A stretch of DNA of 48,795 bases from Gammaproteobacteria bacterium MedPE (GTDB lineage Bacteria > Pseudomonadota > Gammaproteobacteria > Enterobacterales > Psychrobiaceae). Of the stretch, positions 17,842 through 28,237 are shown in pieces. How positions within the stretch are numbered: position 1 is the first letter of the stretch; each line of letters starts with the position of its first letter. The stretch covers positions 1 through 48,795 of the forward strand of contig MPDF01000011.1 in the NCBI GenBank assembly GCA_001874365.1. Reading direction: 5' to 3'. The notes beneath the pieces were generated by a model. It saw only the letters and a program-made list of their open reading frames with translations, was not told where the DNA came from and did no database searches. The position numbers and the translations under genes were made by a program.

Positions 17842-18432
17842 TTATTTTGCAGTGGGCGTATCATAACATGAGTCTAATAATGACTGCATCTGTGCTACAC
17901 CTTTACGTCTAGTATATTCGATATTGCGTTCTGGGATCATTTCAGGTCTAAGAAAATTACTGAGTGCCTTTGTTATATCGGACTCTCGAATAATATGAAG
18001 TGTCGGATACGGCGCCCTATTAGTATAGTTTGCTGCATCTTCCTCCATCTGTTCATCAAAGCAGTAATCGGGATGAAAACTCGCCAACTGATAAGTGCCT
18101 AGATAATTATCATTGGCCAATTGAGTCTGGGCACAATCGAGTAAATCAAGGTACTGATCGAAATCCATTTCTGGATCTGAAAAGATCAACAACGTCGTGG
18201 CAATTGTTGAGTCATTATCAAGTTGTTGACAGGCATCCCAAAACTTATCGAGATAACGATTGAATCGCGCTGGTGGAACAACCAGATATTGAATTGATTG
18301 TGCTTGAACTTCCGCTTTGGCAAATGGGCAAATATTCATTCTAACGATAACTTTATCGACCCAAGCTTTTGTATGCTCAATGATAGCCGCGTGGTTATCT
18401 GCAAACTCGCGGCGTTTTTCAACGGTGCTCAT
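17842..18432 (-). CDS. DUF1415 family protein
   Basis: 196 residues. KAWVDKVIVRMNICPFAKAE near the N-terminus and the following segments are typical of DUF1415, a family without known function. It is cytosolic, with no signal or membrane segment. A conserved CPFA motif and several Asp/His residues hint at metal binding, but this is not established. It sits 3 bases after yebG and 23 bases before the dUTPase, so it probably shares the LexA-box promoter. Confidence 0.85.
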   Translation of the reverse strand: MSTVEKRREFADNHAAIIEHTKAWVDKVIVRMNICPFAKAEVQAQSIQYLVVPPARFNRYLDKFWDACQQLDNDSTIATTLLIFSDPEMDFDQYLDLLDCAQTQLANDNYLGTYQLASFHPDYCFDEQMEEDAANYTNRAPYPTLHIIRESDITKALSNFLRPEMIPERNIEYTRRKGVAQMQSLLDSCYDTPTAK

Positions 18433-18435
18433 GCC

Positions 18436-18720
18436 TTATGAGGCTTCCTCAATCGATGTAACGTTGTCGTCTTCACACAAATCAGGTTGTTTTCCCTTTA
18501 GCGCTTTTTCAACGTTCTTAGCGTTTAGCGCCAAATAGATAGTTAACGATTCTAAATCGTCTTCCTTAAGTTTAGGAAGCACATTGTCATGGCGCAGAAG
18601 TTGCTGTAAAAGTTCTGCATTATCGAGGGCTTTATCATAAGCATCAGCGGCTTTCTTATCTGCAGTACGCAATTTTTCTACCCCTCTTTTATCTTTAACA
18701 ATATATTCGATTTCAATCAT
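18436..18720 (-). CDS. yebG: YebG-family DNA-damage-inducible protein
   Basis: 94 residues. EYIVKDKRGVEKLRT, then KKAADAYDKALDNAELLQQLL and an acidic C-terminus match E. coli YebG, a small LexA-regulated protein of unclear biochemical role. GAGGA lies 8 bases before the ATG. A near-consensus LexA box lies 32-51 bases upstream, which supports both the identity and SOS control. It leads a tight unit with DUF1415 and a dUTPase. Confidence 0.9.
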   Translation of the reverse strand: MIEIEYIVKDKRGVEKLRTADKKAADAYDKALDNAELLQQLLRHDNVLPKLKEDDLESLTIYLALNAKNVEKALKGKQPDLCEDDNVTSIEEAS

Positions 18721-18751
18721 TAATCTGTCCTCAGTATTTGAAACTCAATAG

Positions 18752-18771
18752 TACTGTATATTAAACCAGTA
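18752..18771 (-). promoter_or_regulatory. LexA (SOS) box upstream of yebG
   Basis: The 20-mer TACTGTATATTAAACCAGTA matches the gammaproteobacterial LexA consensus CTGT-N8-ACAG, including the flanking TA, with one core mismatch (CCAG for ACAG). It lies just upstream of the yebG start, between yebG and tatD. Confidence 0.85.
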
Positions 18772-18795
18772 TAGCAACCATTTTATTCATAACGC

Positions 18796-19563
18796 TTATT
18801 TTATAAACAAGTCATGAAAATTTTTGCTGGTTTGCTGGGCAAGTTCCTCAACAGAAACCTGTTTAAGATCAGCAATAAACTCGGCTACATCTTTCACAAA
18901 CGCCGGCTGGTTTTCCTTACCTCGGTGTGGAACCGGCGCTAAATAAGGCGAATCCGTTTCTATGAGTAGGCGATCCAATGGCAACTTACTCACTGTCTCT
19001 CTTAACTCTTTAGCATTTTTAAAAGTCACAATGCCAGATATCGAGATGTAAAAGCCCAAATCCATCGCTTGTTTAGCCATTTCATAGCTTTCTGTAAAAC
19101 AATGCAGTACCCCGCCCACTCGATCAGCGTGGCCTTGCTTTAAAATATCGATGGTTTGCTCTCGAGCATCACGCGTATGAATAATCAGTGGTTTATTTAC
19201 AGTAGTTGCAACGTCAACATGTTCAATGAAACTTTGGGTCTGCACGTCTATCGTTTCTGGTGCATAAAACGCGTCTAAGCCTGTTTCACCCACCGCAACG
19301 ACGCGTTTATTTCTGCAATACTCTTCGAGAATGGCAGGATTTACCATTTCCTCTTGATACAACGGGTGTTGACCACAACTCGCATGGATAAAATCATAAG
19401 GTTCAATCGTATTGAGCATTGCTGGATAGGATGCTAGGTCAACACTGACACAGAGCATTTCATTGACTCCGTGTGCTAACGCGTTATTGACGACATTATT
19501 TAGGTCATTGTTATATAACGACAGATCGAGCCTGTCGAGGTGGCAATGTGAATCTATAAACAT
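18796..19563 (-). CDS. TatD-family metal-dependent hydrolase (YcfH type)
   Basis: 255 residues. The TIM-barrel metal ligands are visible: MFIDSHCHLDR at the start, VGETGLDAFY, IHTRDA, HCFTESYEMAK, and TDSPYLAPVPHRGKENQP. This is a YcfH/TatD-type hydrolase; family members have 3'-5' DNase or D-aminoacyl-tRNA deacylase-like activity. It is the last gene of the long apbC-to-tatD run, 28 bases after pilZ, with the yebG promoter immediately downstream. The pilZ-tatD order next to holB is conserved in many gammaproteobacteria. Confidence 0.93.
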   Translation of the reverse strand: MFIDSHCHLDRLDLSLYNNDLNNVVNNALAHGVNEMLCVSVDLASYPAMLNTIEPYDFIHASCGQHPLYQEEMVNPAILEEYCRNKRVVAVGETGLDAFYAPETIDVQTQSFIEHVDVATTVNKPLIIHTRDAREQTIDILKQGHADRVGGVLHCFTESYEMAKQAMDLGFYISISGIVTFKNAKELRETVSKLPLDRLLIETDSPYLAPVPHRGKENQPAFVKDVAEFIADLKQVSVEELAQQTSKNFHDLFIK

Positions 19564-19591
19564 ATTTTTCTTTAAGTTCTGCTAGTAAGGG

Positions 19592-19918
19592 TTACATCGT
19601 CGATGTTACATCAGCGCCGCTTAGTTTAGCGCCTAATAACTTTTCTATTTCACTACGTAATTTAATTTGGCTCTCATTGAGTGACACACCGAAGCCAACA
19701 GGCCGGCCACCTTGTGCGCCGAGAGGATTAATCCAGATCACATTACCTTCAAATTCGGTCGGTTCAAGGTCATCTGGTAACATCACACTCACCTGAATCT
19801 TTTGTCCCAGTTCGACTTGTTCCTGACTGATAAAGAATAAACCGCCATGGTTAACGAATGGCATATAGCTTCCATAAAGCTGCTGCACATTCTTAAATTC
19901 TATACTGATGGCTACCAT
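19592..19918 (-). CDS. Short PilZ-domain protein
   Basis: 108 residues consisting of one PilZ-like beta barrel. The linkage holB-pilZ-tatD matches the type IV pilus protein PilZ locus of Pseudomonas and relatives. The N-terminal c-di-GMP-binding RxxxR motif is not apparent, and only the central beta segments (NHGGLFFISQ, VSVMLPDD, EFEGNVIWINP and RPVGFGVSL) are clear, as in the non-c-di-GMP-binding PilZ orthologues that work in pilus assembly. No pilus genes are in this window, so a twitching role is inferred. Confidence 0.85.
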   Translation of the reverse strand: MVAISIEFKNVQQLYGSYMPFVNHGGLFFISQEQVELGQKIQVSVMLPDDLEPTEFEGNVIWINPLGAQGGRPVGFGVSLNESQIKLRSEIEKLLGAKLSGADVTSTM

Positions 19919-19929
19919 TGTGTTCTTCC

Positions 19930-20976
19930 CTAATCTTCAATTATTCTTTCAGTAATCTCAATCATGATACTGCGTAATTGCATTAAACCATTGAGACCTG
20001 TGTTATCTGCTAACTGATGGCGTAACTGATTCATCTTTTGATCAAACTCAGTCAAACTTAAAGCATCTATCTTATTAACGCTTGTCTGCAACGGCAGCGC
20101 AAGCAATGAATTATCTAGGTTAGACACTAACTGTCCTTTAGCTACCCAGTGATTAAATCGAATCAACATCATTAAGGATTCGCCAAATATCAACGGATTA
20201 CTCTTCTCGTTAGCGAGCTTTTCAATTTCTTGTGCCAGCATAATAGCCGCCGAATAGGCGCTATCGAGTTCGCGATTTTGCCACGCCAAATATAACGCAT
20301 TATATTGGTCTAACAAGGGGGATATCTGCGCTAATCGATCATTCATGAGTGCATCAATAGCCTTTAACGGCGAGTCGCCAAGTAGTGTCAATTGATCGCG
20401 AGTAATAGATTTTCCGCTTTTACGCTCAAGCCAATTAAGTAGTTTATCACGTTGCGGTTGTTCAATAAGCATTTTGAAACAACGACTAAGGATCGTGGCA
20501 GAAACCTGGGCAATATTCGATGTAGATAACAAAAAGTACACGTGCAATGGTGGCTCTTCTAGGATCTTAAGCAACGCATTTTGGGCTGATTCTGTCATCA
20601 ATTCAACCGATTCAATAATCACAACTCGTCGTTTGTTCACTAAACCAGTGCCCATCAGTTTTTGGCTAAGGGTTCTAACTTGCTCGATACTAATTTGGTT
20701 TTTATTATCCAAACAGCGGATGTGATAATAATCGGCATGTGTGTTGGCTGCATGAAGCTGACAATGTTGACATTCCCCACAAGCTTTACTTTCACTTACG
20801 CTAGCACAATGAATAAGTTTAACCAATCGACCGAGCAGCTGTGATTTACCCAAAGACGCACTCGAGTGAAATAGCAGCGCGTGATGAAGCCTGTCATTAG
20901 CTAAATCGTCCGCTAACGACAGATATGGTTTTACTAACCATGGATATAAGCTTTGCTGTGGTTTAGTATCAATCAT
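19930..20976 (-). CDS. holB: DNA polymerase III delta-prime subunit
   Basis: 348 residues. The clamp-loader AAA+ fold includes a zinc-binding cysteine cluster (CGECQHCQLH), the segment QNALLKILEEPP, and ATILSRCFK (sensor 1/SRC region). The Walker A equivalent (HSSASLGKSQL) is degenerate, as expected for delta-prime, which does not hydrolyse ATP. It forms the clamp loader with delta and the dnaX products; dnaX lies at 43.8-46.2 kb in this window. It starts 10 bases after tmk. Confidence 0.93.
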   Translation of the reverse strand: MIDTKPQQSLYPWLVKPYLSLADDLANDRLHHALLFHSSASLGKSQLLGRLVKLIHCASVSESKACGECQHCQLHAANTHADYYHIRCLDNKNQISIEQVRTLSQKLMGTGLVNKRRVVIIESVELMTESAQNALLKILEEPPLHVYFLLSTSNIAQVSATILSRCFKMLIEQPQRDKLLNWLERKSGKSITRDQLTLLGDSPLKAIDALMNDRLAQISPLLDQYNALYLAWQNRELDSAYSAAIMLAQEIEKLANEKSNPLIFGESLMMLIRFNHWVAKGQLVSNLDNSLLALPLQTSVNKIDALSLTEFDQKMNQLRHQLADNTGLNGLMQLRSIMIEITERIIED

Positions 20977-20986
20977 CGATAAGCGC

Positions 20987-21616
20987 TTATTGATTGTTTG
21001 CCGTAATAAAATTGACTAGCGCATCTTCGATGTCTTGTGCGACTTTATCAATTGACTGTGATGCATCAATTTTAACAACACTGTTATCATTACGTGCTGC
21101 TTCGAGATAAACCTCTCGTGCCCGTTGAAAAAAGCTCAGTGCATTTTGCTCTATTCTATCAAGTTCACCACGTGCTTGGGCACGTGATAACCCTAGGGTT
21201 GGATCAATATCAAGATAGAGGGTTAAATCTGGTTTAAAATCGCCGAGAACTGCATTTTTAATGGGCGCCATTATACCCTTAAGCCCACGTCCACCGCCTT
21301 GATAGGCTTGAGACGATAAGTCATGTCGATCGCCAACTACCCACTGGCCCGCAGCGAGTGCCGGTTTAATAACCCGTTCAACTAGCTGACTACGCGCAGC
21401 ATACATTAGCAATAACTCACTTTGAATGGTGAGTTCTTCATCTGCATGTGCTTCTTTAACGAGTGCACGCATAGCTTCGGCGAGTGGTGTACCACCAGGT
21501 TCTCTCGTCGATACTACATTGTTGATATTATGCGTGTTAAGGACAGACATAATGTGACCAATAGCAGTTGACTTACCTGCGCCTTCGAGGCCTTCAATGA
21601 CGATAAACTTTGACAT
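20987..21616 (-). CDS. tmk: Thymidylate kinase
   Basis: 209 residues. The P-loop is [10 protein letters not shown] (9-18), followed by [15 protein letters not shown] (dTMP binding), the DRX motif in [17 protein letters not shown], and the LID region [12 protein letters not shown]. It converts dTMP to dTDP. It lies between mltG and holB, as in most gammaproteobacteria. Confidence 0.96.
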   Translation of the reverse strand: MSKFIVIEGLEGAGKSTAIGHIMSVLNTHNINNVVSTREPGGTPLAEAMRALVKEAHADEELTIQSELLLMYAARSQLVERVIKPALAAGQWVVGDRHDLSSQAYQGGGRGLKGIMAPIKNAVLGDFKPDLTLYLDIDPTLGLSRAQARGELDRIEQNALSFFQRAREVYLEAARNDNSVVKIDASQSIDKVAQDIEDALVNFITANNQ

Positions 21617-21635
21617 ATTAATCTCTAAATTCTTT

Positions 21636-22718
21636 TTATTGTTTTAATTTTTCTAAATAACGTTTTGTTGCGCGGTTGTGATCTTTAAGGTTCGTTGAAA
21701 ATACATGACCACCGTCACCTGAGGCAACAAAGTAAATATAAGGCGTTGTCGCCGGATTGAGCGCGGCATGAATAGCCCCTTCACTGACCATCGCAATCGG
21801 TGTCGGCGGCAATCCTTTGATGACATAGGTGTTGTACGCATTTTTATCGCGCATGTGGGCGTAAGTGATATCACCATCATAGACATCTGCCATACCATAG
21901 ATAACAGTAGGATCCGTTTGCAAACGCATACGGCGATTGATGCGATTGACAAAAGCAGATGCAATGTCTGGTCGCTCACTCGCAATCCCTGTTTCTTTTT
22001 CGATAATTGAGGCCAGCACTAACGCGTCGTGCTTAGAGGCTAACGGCACGGCTTTATCTCTTTGTTGCCACAAGGTCGTTAACTTTTGTTCAAGCATGGT
22101 ATTTGCGCGCTTTAATATCGCAACGGCCGGTGTCTGAGCTGTAAAGTGATAAGTATCTGGAAAGAACTGTCCTTCGACACGGGCGAACCGATATTTCTCT
22201 TCATTGACAGAACTTGCCTTAAAGCTTTGAACATAGTCACTTACACGCTGAGCACTAAATGCTATATGTGGATGATCTTTTAAGATCGTCAGCCACTGAT
22301 TAAAGGTACTGCCTTCAATAAATGTCACTGAAAATTGTTTCTCAATGCCACTGCCAAGTATCTCAAGTAACTGTGTCGGCGTCACATTTTCCGGAATAGC
22401 ATAGTGACCTGCTTTCAACTGAGCAAGTTCAGGCTGCAAGATAAATAAGGCTTTAAATAGATCATTTTGACGTATTTGACCGTCGACTTGTAATCTATTG
22501 ATAACTTTATGGGCATTATCGCCTCTAGCAACCACGATATCCGTTGCGTTAAATTGAGATAAGGGTGCTAACGCCCATTGATTTAACCAATAACGTCCAC
22601 CAGCCAAACTCACTGCTAGTACGATAGTCGCTAGCAGCACTCCGGAGAGCAATCGTTTAAACCAACGAGCAACCGAAGACGATGCGTTATTTCCTGTTGA
22701 TTGTTGCTGTTCAGCCAT
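21636..22718 (-). CDS. mltG: Endolytic murein transglycosylase MltG
   Basis: 360 residues. A single N-terminal transmembrane helix (about 27-45) is followed by a LysM-like subdomain and the YceG/MltG catalytic domain: [20 protein letters not shown] with the catalytic glutamate, [20 protein letters not shown], and [14 protein letters not shown]. It cleaves nascent glycan strands near the inner membrane and terminates their elongation. It overlaps the end of pabC by 8 bases, so translation is coupled. Confidence 0.95.
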   Translation of the reverse strand: MAEQQQSTGNNASSSVARWFKRLLSGVLLATIVLAVSLAGGRYWLNQWALAPLSQFNATDIVVARGDNAHKVINRLQVDGQIRQNDLFKALFILQPELAQLKAGHYAIPENVTPTQLLEILGSGIEKQFSVTFIEGSTFNQWLTILKDHPHIAFSAQRVSDYVQSFKASSVNEEKYRFARVEGQFFPDTYHFTAQTPAVAILKRANTMLEQKLTTLWQQRDKAVPLASKHDALVLASIIEKETGIASERPDIASAFVNRINRRMRLQTDPTVIYGMADVYDGDITYAHMRDKNAYNTYVIKGLPPTPIAMVSEGAIHAALNPATTPYIYFVASGDGGHVFSTNLKDHNRATKRYLEKLKQ

Positions 22719-23535
22719 TGGTGTCCTTACTATTTAGCACGCTTTGCAGCCTTTGGGTTAATTCACCAATGTGATATTGCTTAGATTCAATGGCCACTAC
22801 GGGCACTATTCCCATCAGGCAATTGGTCATAAATATTTCATCGGCATCGATAATGCTACTGAGTTTAAACCGATCTTCAACAAGTTGTATATTACTGGCA
22901 GTCAAATCAGACAACACTTGTTGACGCATCAGCCCTTTAACACCAGAAAAATCAAGATTTGGCGTATAAACAATCTCGCCGCTTCGCCAAAATATATTTG
23001 CCATACTGGTTTCTATAACACAGGCTTGACAATCTAGGACCACAGCGTCGGTCCATTGGTTCTCGTCAATTTGTTGCCTAACTAATACTTGCTCTAGACG
23101 ATTAAGATGCTTGATCCCGGCGGTTAATGGATTAAGACCGAGTGCAATAGTGCTAACGCCTAAGCCCACACCGTTTTGCTGCCAATCTTGATACATTACA
23201 GGCAATGCTGATGTACTAATGACAATTGTTGGTGAGTCACACCCAACACTTGAGTATCCGCGTTGTCCTTCACCACGGGTTACAACGACTTTAATCACGC
23301 CAGAGATTAATGACTTAGCAACATTACTAATCTCATCGAGCAATGCTTTAAAGTCTATTTGAGTAATGGCTAAGGCTGTTATGCCTTGTTGCAGGCGCAC
23401 TAGATGCTCACTCAACAGTTCGCAACGAGCGTTAGTGACTTTAATGGTTGTAAATATGCCATCGCCATAACTAAAGCCGCGATCAGTTACCGCTATCTGA
23501 TTAGTCGCAACGCCATTAACCCATGTATTACTCAT
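22711..23535 (-). CDS. pabC: Aminodeoxychorismate lyase
   Basis: 274 residues. The fold-type IV PLP enzyme has the Schiff-base lysine in IKHLNRLEQVL, plus DRGFSYGDGIFTT and ETSMANIFW. It converts 4-amino-4-deoxychorismate to p-aminobenzoate and pyruvate for folate synthesis. The first base of its start codon overlaps the last base of the dcd stop. In typical pabC-mltG-tmk-holB clusters pabC comes first, whereas here the run continues upstream into dcd-udk-apbC. Confidence 0.93.
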   Translation of the reverse strand: MSNTWVNGVATNQIAVTDRGFSYGDGIFTTIKVTNARCELLSEHLVRLQQGITALAITQIDFKALLDEISNVAKSLISGVIKVVVTRGEGQRGYSSVGCDSPTIVISTSALPVMYQDWQQNGVGLGVSTIALGLNPLTAGIKHLNRLEQVLVRQQIDENQWTDAVVLDCQACVIETSMANIFWRSGEIVYTPNLDFSGVKGLMRQQVLSDLTASNIQLVEDRFKLSSIIDADEIFMTNCLMGIVPVVAIESKQYHIGELTQRLQSVLNSKDTNG

Positions 23536-24119
23536 TATTTATCTTGACCAATGCGGCTCGCCACTGCGCCAGTTTGATCTTTATATTTTGCGTTTACGCG
23601 TTTGTTGTAAGGGTTCTGCGCTGGGCTTGATAAGGTTTCAAAGTTTAACGCGCCAATCGGCATACCTGCCCGCAAGGCCAATGGCAATTTGCCGGCATTA
23701 ATAAACTCTAAAACGATGTTACCAGACCAACCAGGGTCAATACGATGGGCAGTCACGTGAACCATTAGTCCTAGTCGCGCTAACGATGAACGTCCATCTA
23801 ACCAACCAACAATATCATCCGGCAATGTGACAGACTCTAACGTCATCGCCAGTGCCAATTCACCAGGGTGTAAAATAAACGGTTGGTCACCTTCAAGAAT
23901 GATCTCATCGCTCATCACACTATCGAGTGCATCTTGAACAGCGGCTTTCGGGCCACTAATATCAATAAACGGCGCATTGTGACCTTCAAAAACACGAAAT
24001 TTGTTACCTAGTCGAACATCAACAGTGACACCGCTGATACTTTCAGGATCTGGCGCTGGCGCGATCACAATCTTTTCTTGCGCGAGATAACTCTTAATTT
24101 CTACATCACTTAAGCGCAT
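23535..24119 (-). CDS. dcd: dCTP deaminase
   Basis: 194 residues, compared with 193 in E. coli. The start [12 protein letters not shown], the central [20 protein letters not shown] and the catalytic-glutamate segment [14 protein letters not shown] are diagnostic. It deaminates dCTP to dUTP, which then needs a dUTPase; one is encoded at 17.2 kb. It is 21 bases after udk. Confidence 0.95.
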   Translation of the reverse strand: MRLSDVEIKSYLAQEKIVIAPAPDPESISGVTVDVRLGNKFRVFEGHNAPFIDISGPKAAVQDALDSVMSDEIILEGDQPFILHPGELALAMTLESVTLPDDIVGWLDGRSSLARLGLMVHVTAHRIDPGWSGNIVLEFINAGKLPLALRAGMPIGALNFETLSSPAQNPYNKRVNAKYKDQTGAVASRIGQDK

Positions 24120-24140
24120 GCGCTTGGCTCCTTGCGGTGG

Positions 24141-24773
24141 TTAACGATTTAAAAGACGATGAATATCTGATTTCAACATTTCGATAGCGATGCGGTTTTT
24201 ACCACCACGTGGCACGATAATGTCAGCGTACTGCTTAGACGGCTCAATAAATTGTAAAAACATTGGGCGTACCGTGTTTTTATACTGCTGTAATACGGAC
24301 TCCATCGTTCGGCCACGTTGTTCAACATCACGTGATAAACGGCGCATTAAACATACATCTAACGGCGCGTCCATGTAAATGGATGCGTGGAAGAATTTAC
24401 GTAATTCTGGATTGGTGAGTAACAAAATACCTTCCAGTACGATCACGCGTTTGTTACCCATATTCAGCGTTTCAGGCAAACGAGTATGGGTGGTGTAGCA
24501 GTATTGAGGTAATTCAACGGTATTACCGTTCTGCAACTCCTCAAGGTGAGACATCAATAAGTCATGCTCAAGAGATGACGGGTGATCGTAGTTAGTCTTT
24601 ACGCGCTCTTCCATACTTAAATGGTCTTGATTGCGGTAATAGTAATCTTCGTTGATGACACCAATTTGATTACTACCCACTTCATCAATCAACTCCTTAA
24701 CGATAGTTTGAGCCAATAAACTCTTACCAGAGGCCGACGCGCCAACAATGGCGATAAAAATACAGTCTTTCAT
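24141..24773 (-). CDS. udk: Uridine/cytidine kinase
   Basis: 210 residues. The P-loop is [12 protein letters not shown], followed by [25 protein letters not shown] and [13 protein letters not shown]. It phosphorylates uridine and cytidine to their monophosphates for pyrimidine salvage. It starts 1 base after the apbC stop, an order (mrp/apbC-udk-dcd) familiar from enterobacteria. Confidence 0.96.
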   Translation of the reverse strand: MKDCIFIAIVGASASGKSLLAQTIVKELIDEVGSNQIGVINEDYYYRNQDHLSMEERVKTNYDHPSSLEHDLLMSHLEELQNGNTVELPQYCYTTHTRLPETLNMGNKRVIVLEGILLLTNPELRKFFHASIYMDAPLDVCLMRRLSRDVEQRGRTMESVLQQYKNTVRPMFLQFIEPSKQYADIIVPRGGKNRIAIEMLKSDIHRLLNR

Positions 24774-24774
24774 A

Positions 24775-25869
24775 CTATTCTCCGATAATAAGTGATGGAA
24801 TACTTTGGTTTGTTTTATTTAAATTAATGGCACAACGGACGGCGATAGCTAAATAGGCCTTCGCTGCACCTGAATCTGGTTGCGATATGAGGGTTGGACG
24901 ACCGTTATCAACGTCGTGGCCAATATCACCACTTAAAGGTAAGTGCCCAACTAATTCGACCTTGGCACGTTGTGCTAATGCCCTGCCGCCTTCTTCGCCA
25001 AAAAGATGACTGTGATGACCACAATTATCGCATTCGTGATAGCTCATGTTTTCAATGACACCGATCACCGGCACATCAACTTTATTGAACATACTAATGC
25101 CCTTTTGGGCATCCTTAAGAGCCAAATTTTGGGGTGTTGTTACAACAACAGCGCCGCTCACAGGCACGTCGCTGGACATCGTCAGTTGAATGTCACCAGT
25201 ACCCGGTGGCATATCAACGACAAGATAATCAAGCGTTGGCCACTGCGTTTCATAAATAAGTTGCCCTAAGGCACGTGACGCCATCGGTCCACGCCAAACG
25301 GTGGCATCATTTTCATCGACAAGAAATCCTAAGGACATTGTATTTAAACCATGAGCTACCACAGGGTCTAACAATTTACCGTCCTTTGACACCGGTTTAG
25401 CCTGCACAGCACCAACCATTGTTGGCAACGATGGGCCATAGATATCTGCATCGAGCAGCCCCACTCTAGCTCCGCCGTGCGCGAGTGCTAGTGCAAGATT
25501 GACTGATGTGGTGGATTTACCGACACCACCTTTACCAGATGCAACCATGATGATTTGCTTAACTTGGGTAAGTTTTTCGCTGTGATTAACACGCTTAATA
25601 TCAATATCAATCGTTAAATCGATGTCAGTAAAGTCAGCTGCGCCGTGAAATAATTCGCTAAAATAGTCGACAAACTCACCTTGTTGGTGAGCACATGGAA
25701 TTTCTGCACTAATGTCTAACTCGAGGATGCCCTTCTTTAATCGGGCACGATCTAAATTGATCAAGGATAACAACGGTGATGCACTATTAGGAAAAGTCGC
25801 TTTTTTCATCAACGATTGAAGCGTCAACACTAGCGATTTATCATTATTGGAGAAAAGCCCCATTTGCAT
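24775..25869 (-). CDS. apbC: Mrp/ApbC-family iron-sulfur cluster carrier ATPase
   Basis: 364 residues. An N-terminal FeoC/DUF59-like region (about 10-95) is followed by a deviant Walker A ([20 protein letters not shown]), Walker B ([13 protein letters not shown]), and the cluster-binding CxxC in [15 protein letters not shown]. It carries [4Fe-4S] clusters to apo-proteins. The start at 25869 has AGGT upstream; a second in-frame ATG lies two codons later. It is the first gene of the nine-gene minus-strand run and divergent from metG. Confidence 0.93.
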   Translation of the reverse strand: MQMGLFSNNDKSLVLTLQSLMKKATFPNSASPLLSLINLDRARLKKGILELDISAEIPCAHQQGEFVDYFSELFHGAADFTDIDLTIDIDIKRVNHSEKLTQVKQIIMVASGKGGVGKSTTSVNLALALAHGGARVGLLDADIYGPSLPTMVGAVQAKPVSKDGKLLDPVVAHGLNTMSLGFLVDENDATVWRGPMASRALGQLIYETQWPTLDYLVVDMPPGTGDIQLTMSSDVPVSGAVVVTTPQNLALKDAQKGISMFNKVDVPVIGVIENMSYHECDNCGHHSHLFGEEGGRALAQRAKVELVGHLPLSGDIGHDVDNGRPTLISQPDSGAAKAYLAIAVRCAINLNKTNQSIPSLIIGE

Positions 25870-26114
25870 TTAACCTGTCATCTAAAAATTTCGCGCTATT
25901 GTACCGAAAAATCATTAACTTTTCGATATATAACGAGGCTAATTTGTTGATGAATTTGGCAGTTAACTAAGGTATTATTGGCGCCATTTCCACGCCTCAT
26001 AATGTGTTTGTATAAAGAAGCAGCAAATCACGCTAAAATCAGCGACCTTGCTCACAATGTTCAAATCTATACAACCATCATGGCGTTTTCTATTTGAAAA
26101 AGGCGATTTACAAC

Positions 26115-28145
26115 GTGACTGCAAAACGACAAATACTAGTGACTAGTGCACTTCCCTATGCCAATGGCCCAATCCATTTAGGGCACATGCTTGAATATAT
26201 TCAGACAGATATCTGGGTTCGCTTTCAAAAACTACGTGGCCATGAATGTCATTATGTTTGTGCAGATGACGCCCACGGTACGCCAATTATGCTTAAAGCA
26301 CAGCAACTTGGTATCACGCCAGAAGAGATGATTAATCAGGTTAATGTTGAGCATCAAGCTGATTTTAAAGATTTCGGCGTTAAATTTGATAACTTTCACT
26401 CTACGCATAGCGAAGAGAATCGTCACTTTGCTGAAACTATCTATAACAGCTTAAATGATAACGGCTATATCTCGACCAAAACTATCGAGCAGTTATTTGA
26501 TCCTGAAAAAGAAATGTTCCTACCTGATCGTTTTGTTAAAGGTGATTGTCCAACCTGTGGTAGTGAAGACCAAAACGGTGATAACTGTGACAGTTGTGGC
26601 GCAACGTACAGCCCAGTAGAGCTAAAAAATCCACGCTCTGTGGTATCAGGCGCAACACCAGTGTTAAAGGAAAGTGAACATTACTTCTTTGAATTACCAA
26701 AATTTGAAGCCATGTTAAAAGAATGGACTCGCAGCGGTTCATTACAAGAAGAAATGGCAAACAAATTAGCAGAATGGTTTGAAGATGGCCTTAAAAACTG
26801 GGACATCAGCCGTGATGCGCCTTATTTTGGTTTCAACATTCCGGGAACGACTGATAAGTTCTTCTACGTCTGGTTAGATGCACCAATCGGTTACATCGGT
26901 AGCTTTAAAAATCTGTGTGACAAGAACCCTGACATAGACTTTGATGCGTTTTGGAATAAAGATTCAACTGCCGAGTTATATCACTTCATCGGTAAAGACA
27001 TCATTTATTTCCACAGTCTATTCTGGCCTGCGATGTTAGAAGGTGCCGGCTTAAGAAAACCAACGTCAGTGTATGCTCACGGTTTTGTTACCGTAAACGG
27101 CGCAAAGATGTCTAAATCTAAAGGTACTTTCATCAAAGCCCGTACTTATTTAGAACACTTAAATCCTGAATATTTACGTTATTACTACGGCGCTAAATTA
27201 ACAAGCCGTATCGATGACTTAGATTTAAACCTTGAAGACTTTGCCCAGCGCGTGAACTCTGACATGGTTGGCAAAGTGATTAACATCGCCAGCCGTTGTG
27301 CAGGGTTCATCACCAAGAAGTTTGACGGCAAACTTGCAGCAACAGTGTCTGAACAAGCATTAATGGATGAGTTTATTAGTGTGCAAGACGACATTGCTCA
27401 GTGTTATGAGCAACGAGATTTTGCTAAAGCCGTACGTCAAATTATGGCGCTCGCCGATAAAGCCAACCAATACATTGCTGACAAAGAACCGTGGCAATTG
27501 GTTAAAGATGAAAGCAAGTTAGATGACGTACAAAACATTTGTAGTGTCGGTATTAACTTGTTCAAGGTACTTATCACTTACTTAAAACCTATCGTGCCAA
27601 GCCTTGCCGAGCAAGTAGAAGCATTTTTAAATGTTGAGCTCACTTGGGATAGCGTCAATACCCCATTAACAGATCATGGTATCAATAAGTTTAAAGCGAT
27701 GATGCAGCGTGTTGATATGAAACATGTGGAAGCTATGGTTGATGATTCAAAAGAGAACCTCGAACCAATGAAGGCACCACTTGATCCTAATTCACCGTTG
27801 GCTAAAGACCCTATTTCACCAGAAATTAGTTTTGATGATTTCGCGAAGATAGACCTTCGTATTGCCCGCATTGCAAAAGCAGATCACGTTAAAGGCGCTG
27901 ATAAACTGCTGCGTTTAGAGTTAGATTTAGGCGGTGATACCAAGCAGGTTTTTGCGGGTATTAAATCCGCTTATCAGCCTGAAGATATTGAAGGTAAGCT
28001 GACGGTAATGGTGGCAAACCTTGCACCGCGTAAGATGCGTTTTGGCATGTCAGAAGGCATGGTATTAGCAGCAGGCCCTGGTGGTGAAGAGCTGTGGATC
28101 CTAAACCCTGATGACGGCGCTCAACCGGGAATGCGTGTAAAGTAA
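26115..28145 (+). CDS. metG: Methionyl-tRNA synthetase
   Basis: 676 residues from the GTG at 26115, compared with 677 in E. coli. I prefer this start because [18 protein letters not shown] aligns with the family N-terminus; an in-frame TTG lies at 26094. The class I HIGH-like motif is in [10 protein letters not shown], the zinc knuckle is a four-cysteine cluster (CPTC...CDSC), KMSKSKGTF is the KMSKS loop, and a C-terminal tRNA-binding OB domain (about 575-676) mediates dimerisation. It charges initiator and elongator tRNA-Met. It is divergent from apbC across about 245 bases. Confidence 0.96.
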   Translation: MTAKRQILVTSALPYANGPIHLGHMLEYIQTDIWVRFQKLRGHECHYVCADDAHGTPIMLKAQQLGITPEEMINQVNVEHQADFKDFGVKFDNFHSTHSEENRHFAETIYNSLNDNGYISTKTIEQLFDPEKEMFLPDRFVKGDCPTCGSEDQNGDNCDSCGATYSPVELKNPRSVVSGATPVLKESEHYFFELPKFEAMLKEWTRSGSLQEEMANKLAEWFEDGLKNWDISRDAPYFGFNIPGTTDKFFYVWLDAPIGYIGSFKNLCDKNPDIDFDAFWNKDSTAELYHFIGKDIIYFHSLFWPAMLEGAGLRKPTSVYAHGFVTVNGAKMSKSKGTFIKARTYLEHLNPEYLRYYYGAKLTSRIDDLDLNLEDFAQRVNSDMVGKVINIASRCAGFITKKFDGKLAATVSEQALMDEFISVQDDIAQCYEQRDFAKAVRQIMALADKANQYIADKEPWQLVKDESKLDDVQNICSVGINLFKVLITYLKPIVPSLAEQVEAFLNVELTWDSVNTPLTDHGINKFKAMMQRVDMKHVEAMVDDSKENLEPMKAPLDPNSPLAKDPISPEISFDDFAKIDLRIARIAKADHVKGADKLLRLELDLGGDTKQVFAGIKSAYQPEDIEGKLTVMVANLAPRKMRFGMSEGMVLAAGPGGEELWILNPDDGAQPGMRVK

Positions 28146-28165
28146 CTTTAAGACTTATCACATAC

Positions 28166-28192
28166 AAACGGCGCATTAAGCGCCGTTTTTTT
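28166..28192 (+). terminator. Rho-independent terminator after metG
   Basis: A 9-bp stem AAACGGCGC/GCGCCGTTT with an ATTAA loop and a run of seven T, 20 bases after the metG stop. Confidence 0.92.
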
Positions 28193-28237
28193 ATGGGAAA
28201 TGCCGTTTTTACTTAAGAAGAGCTTTCTTTGACAAAG

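Noticed and set aside
21653-21985. A 110-codon frame on the minus strand within mltG.
   Set aside because: It is embedded in a different frame of the well-supported mltG catalytic domain and shows no protein-like features.
26080-26097. A five-codon open frame (ATG GCG TTT TCT ATT TGA) just upstream of metG that could be a leader peptide.
   Set aside because: It has no clear ribosome binding site, no regulatory amino-acid run (no methionines beyond the start) and no associated attenuator hairpin, so chance is the better explanation.
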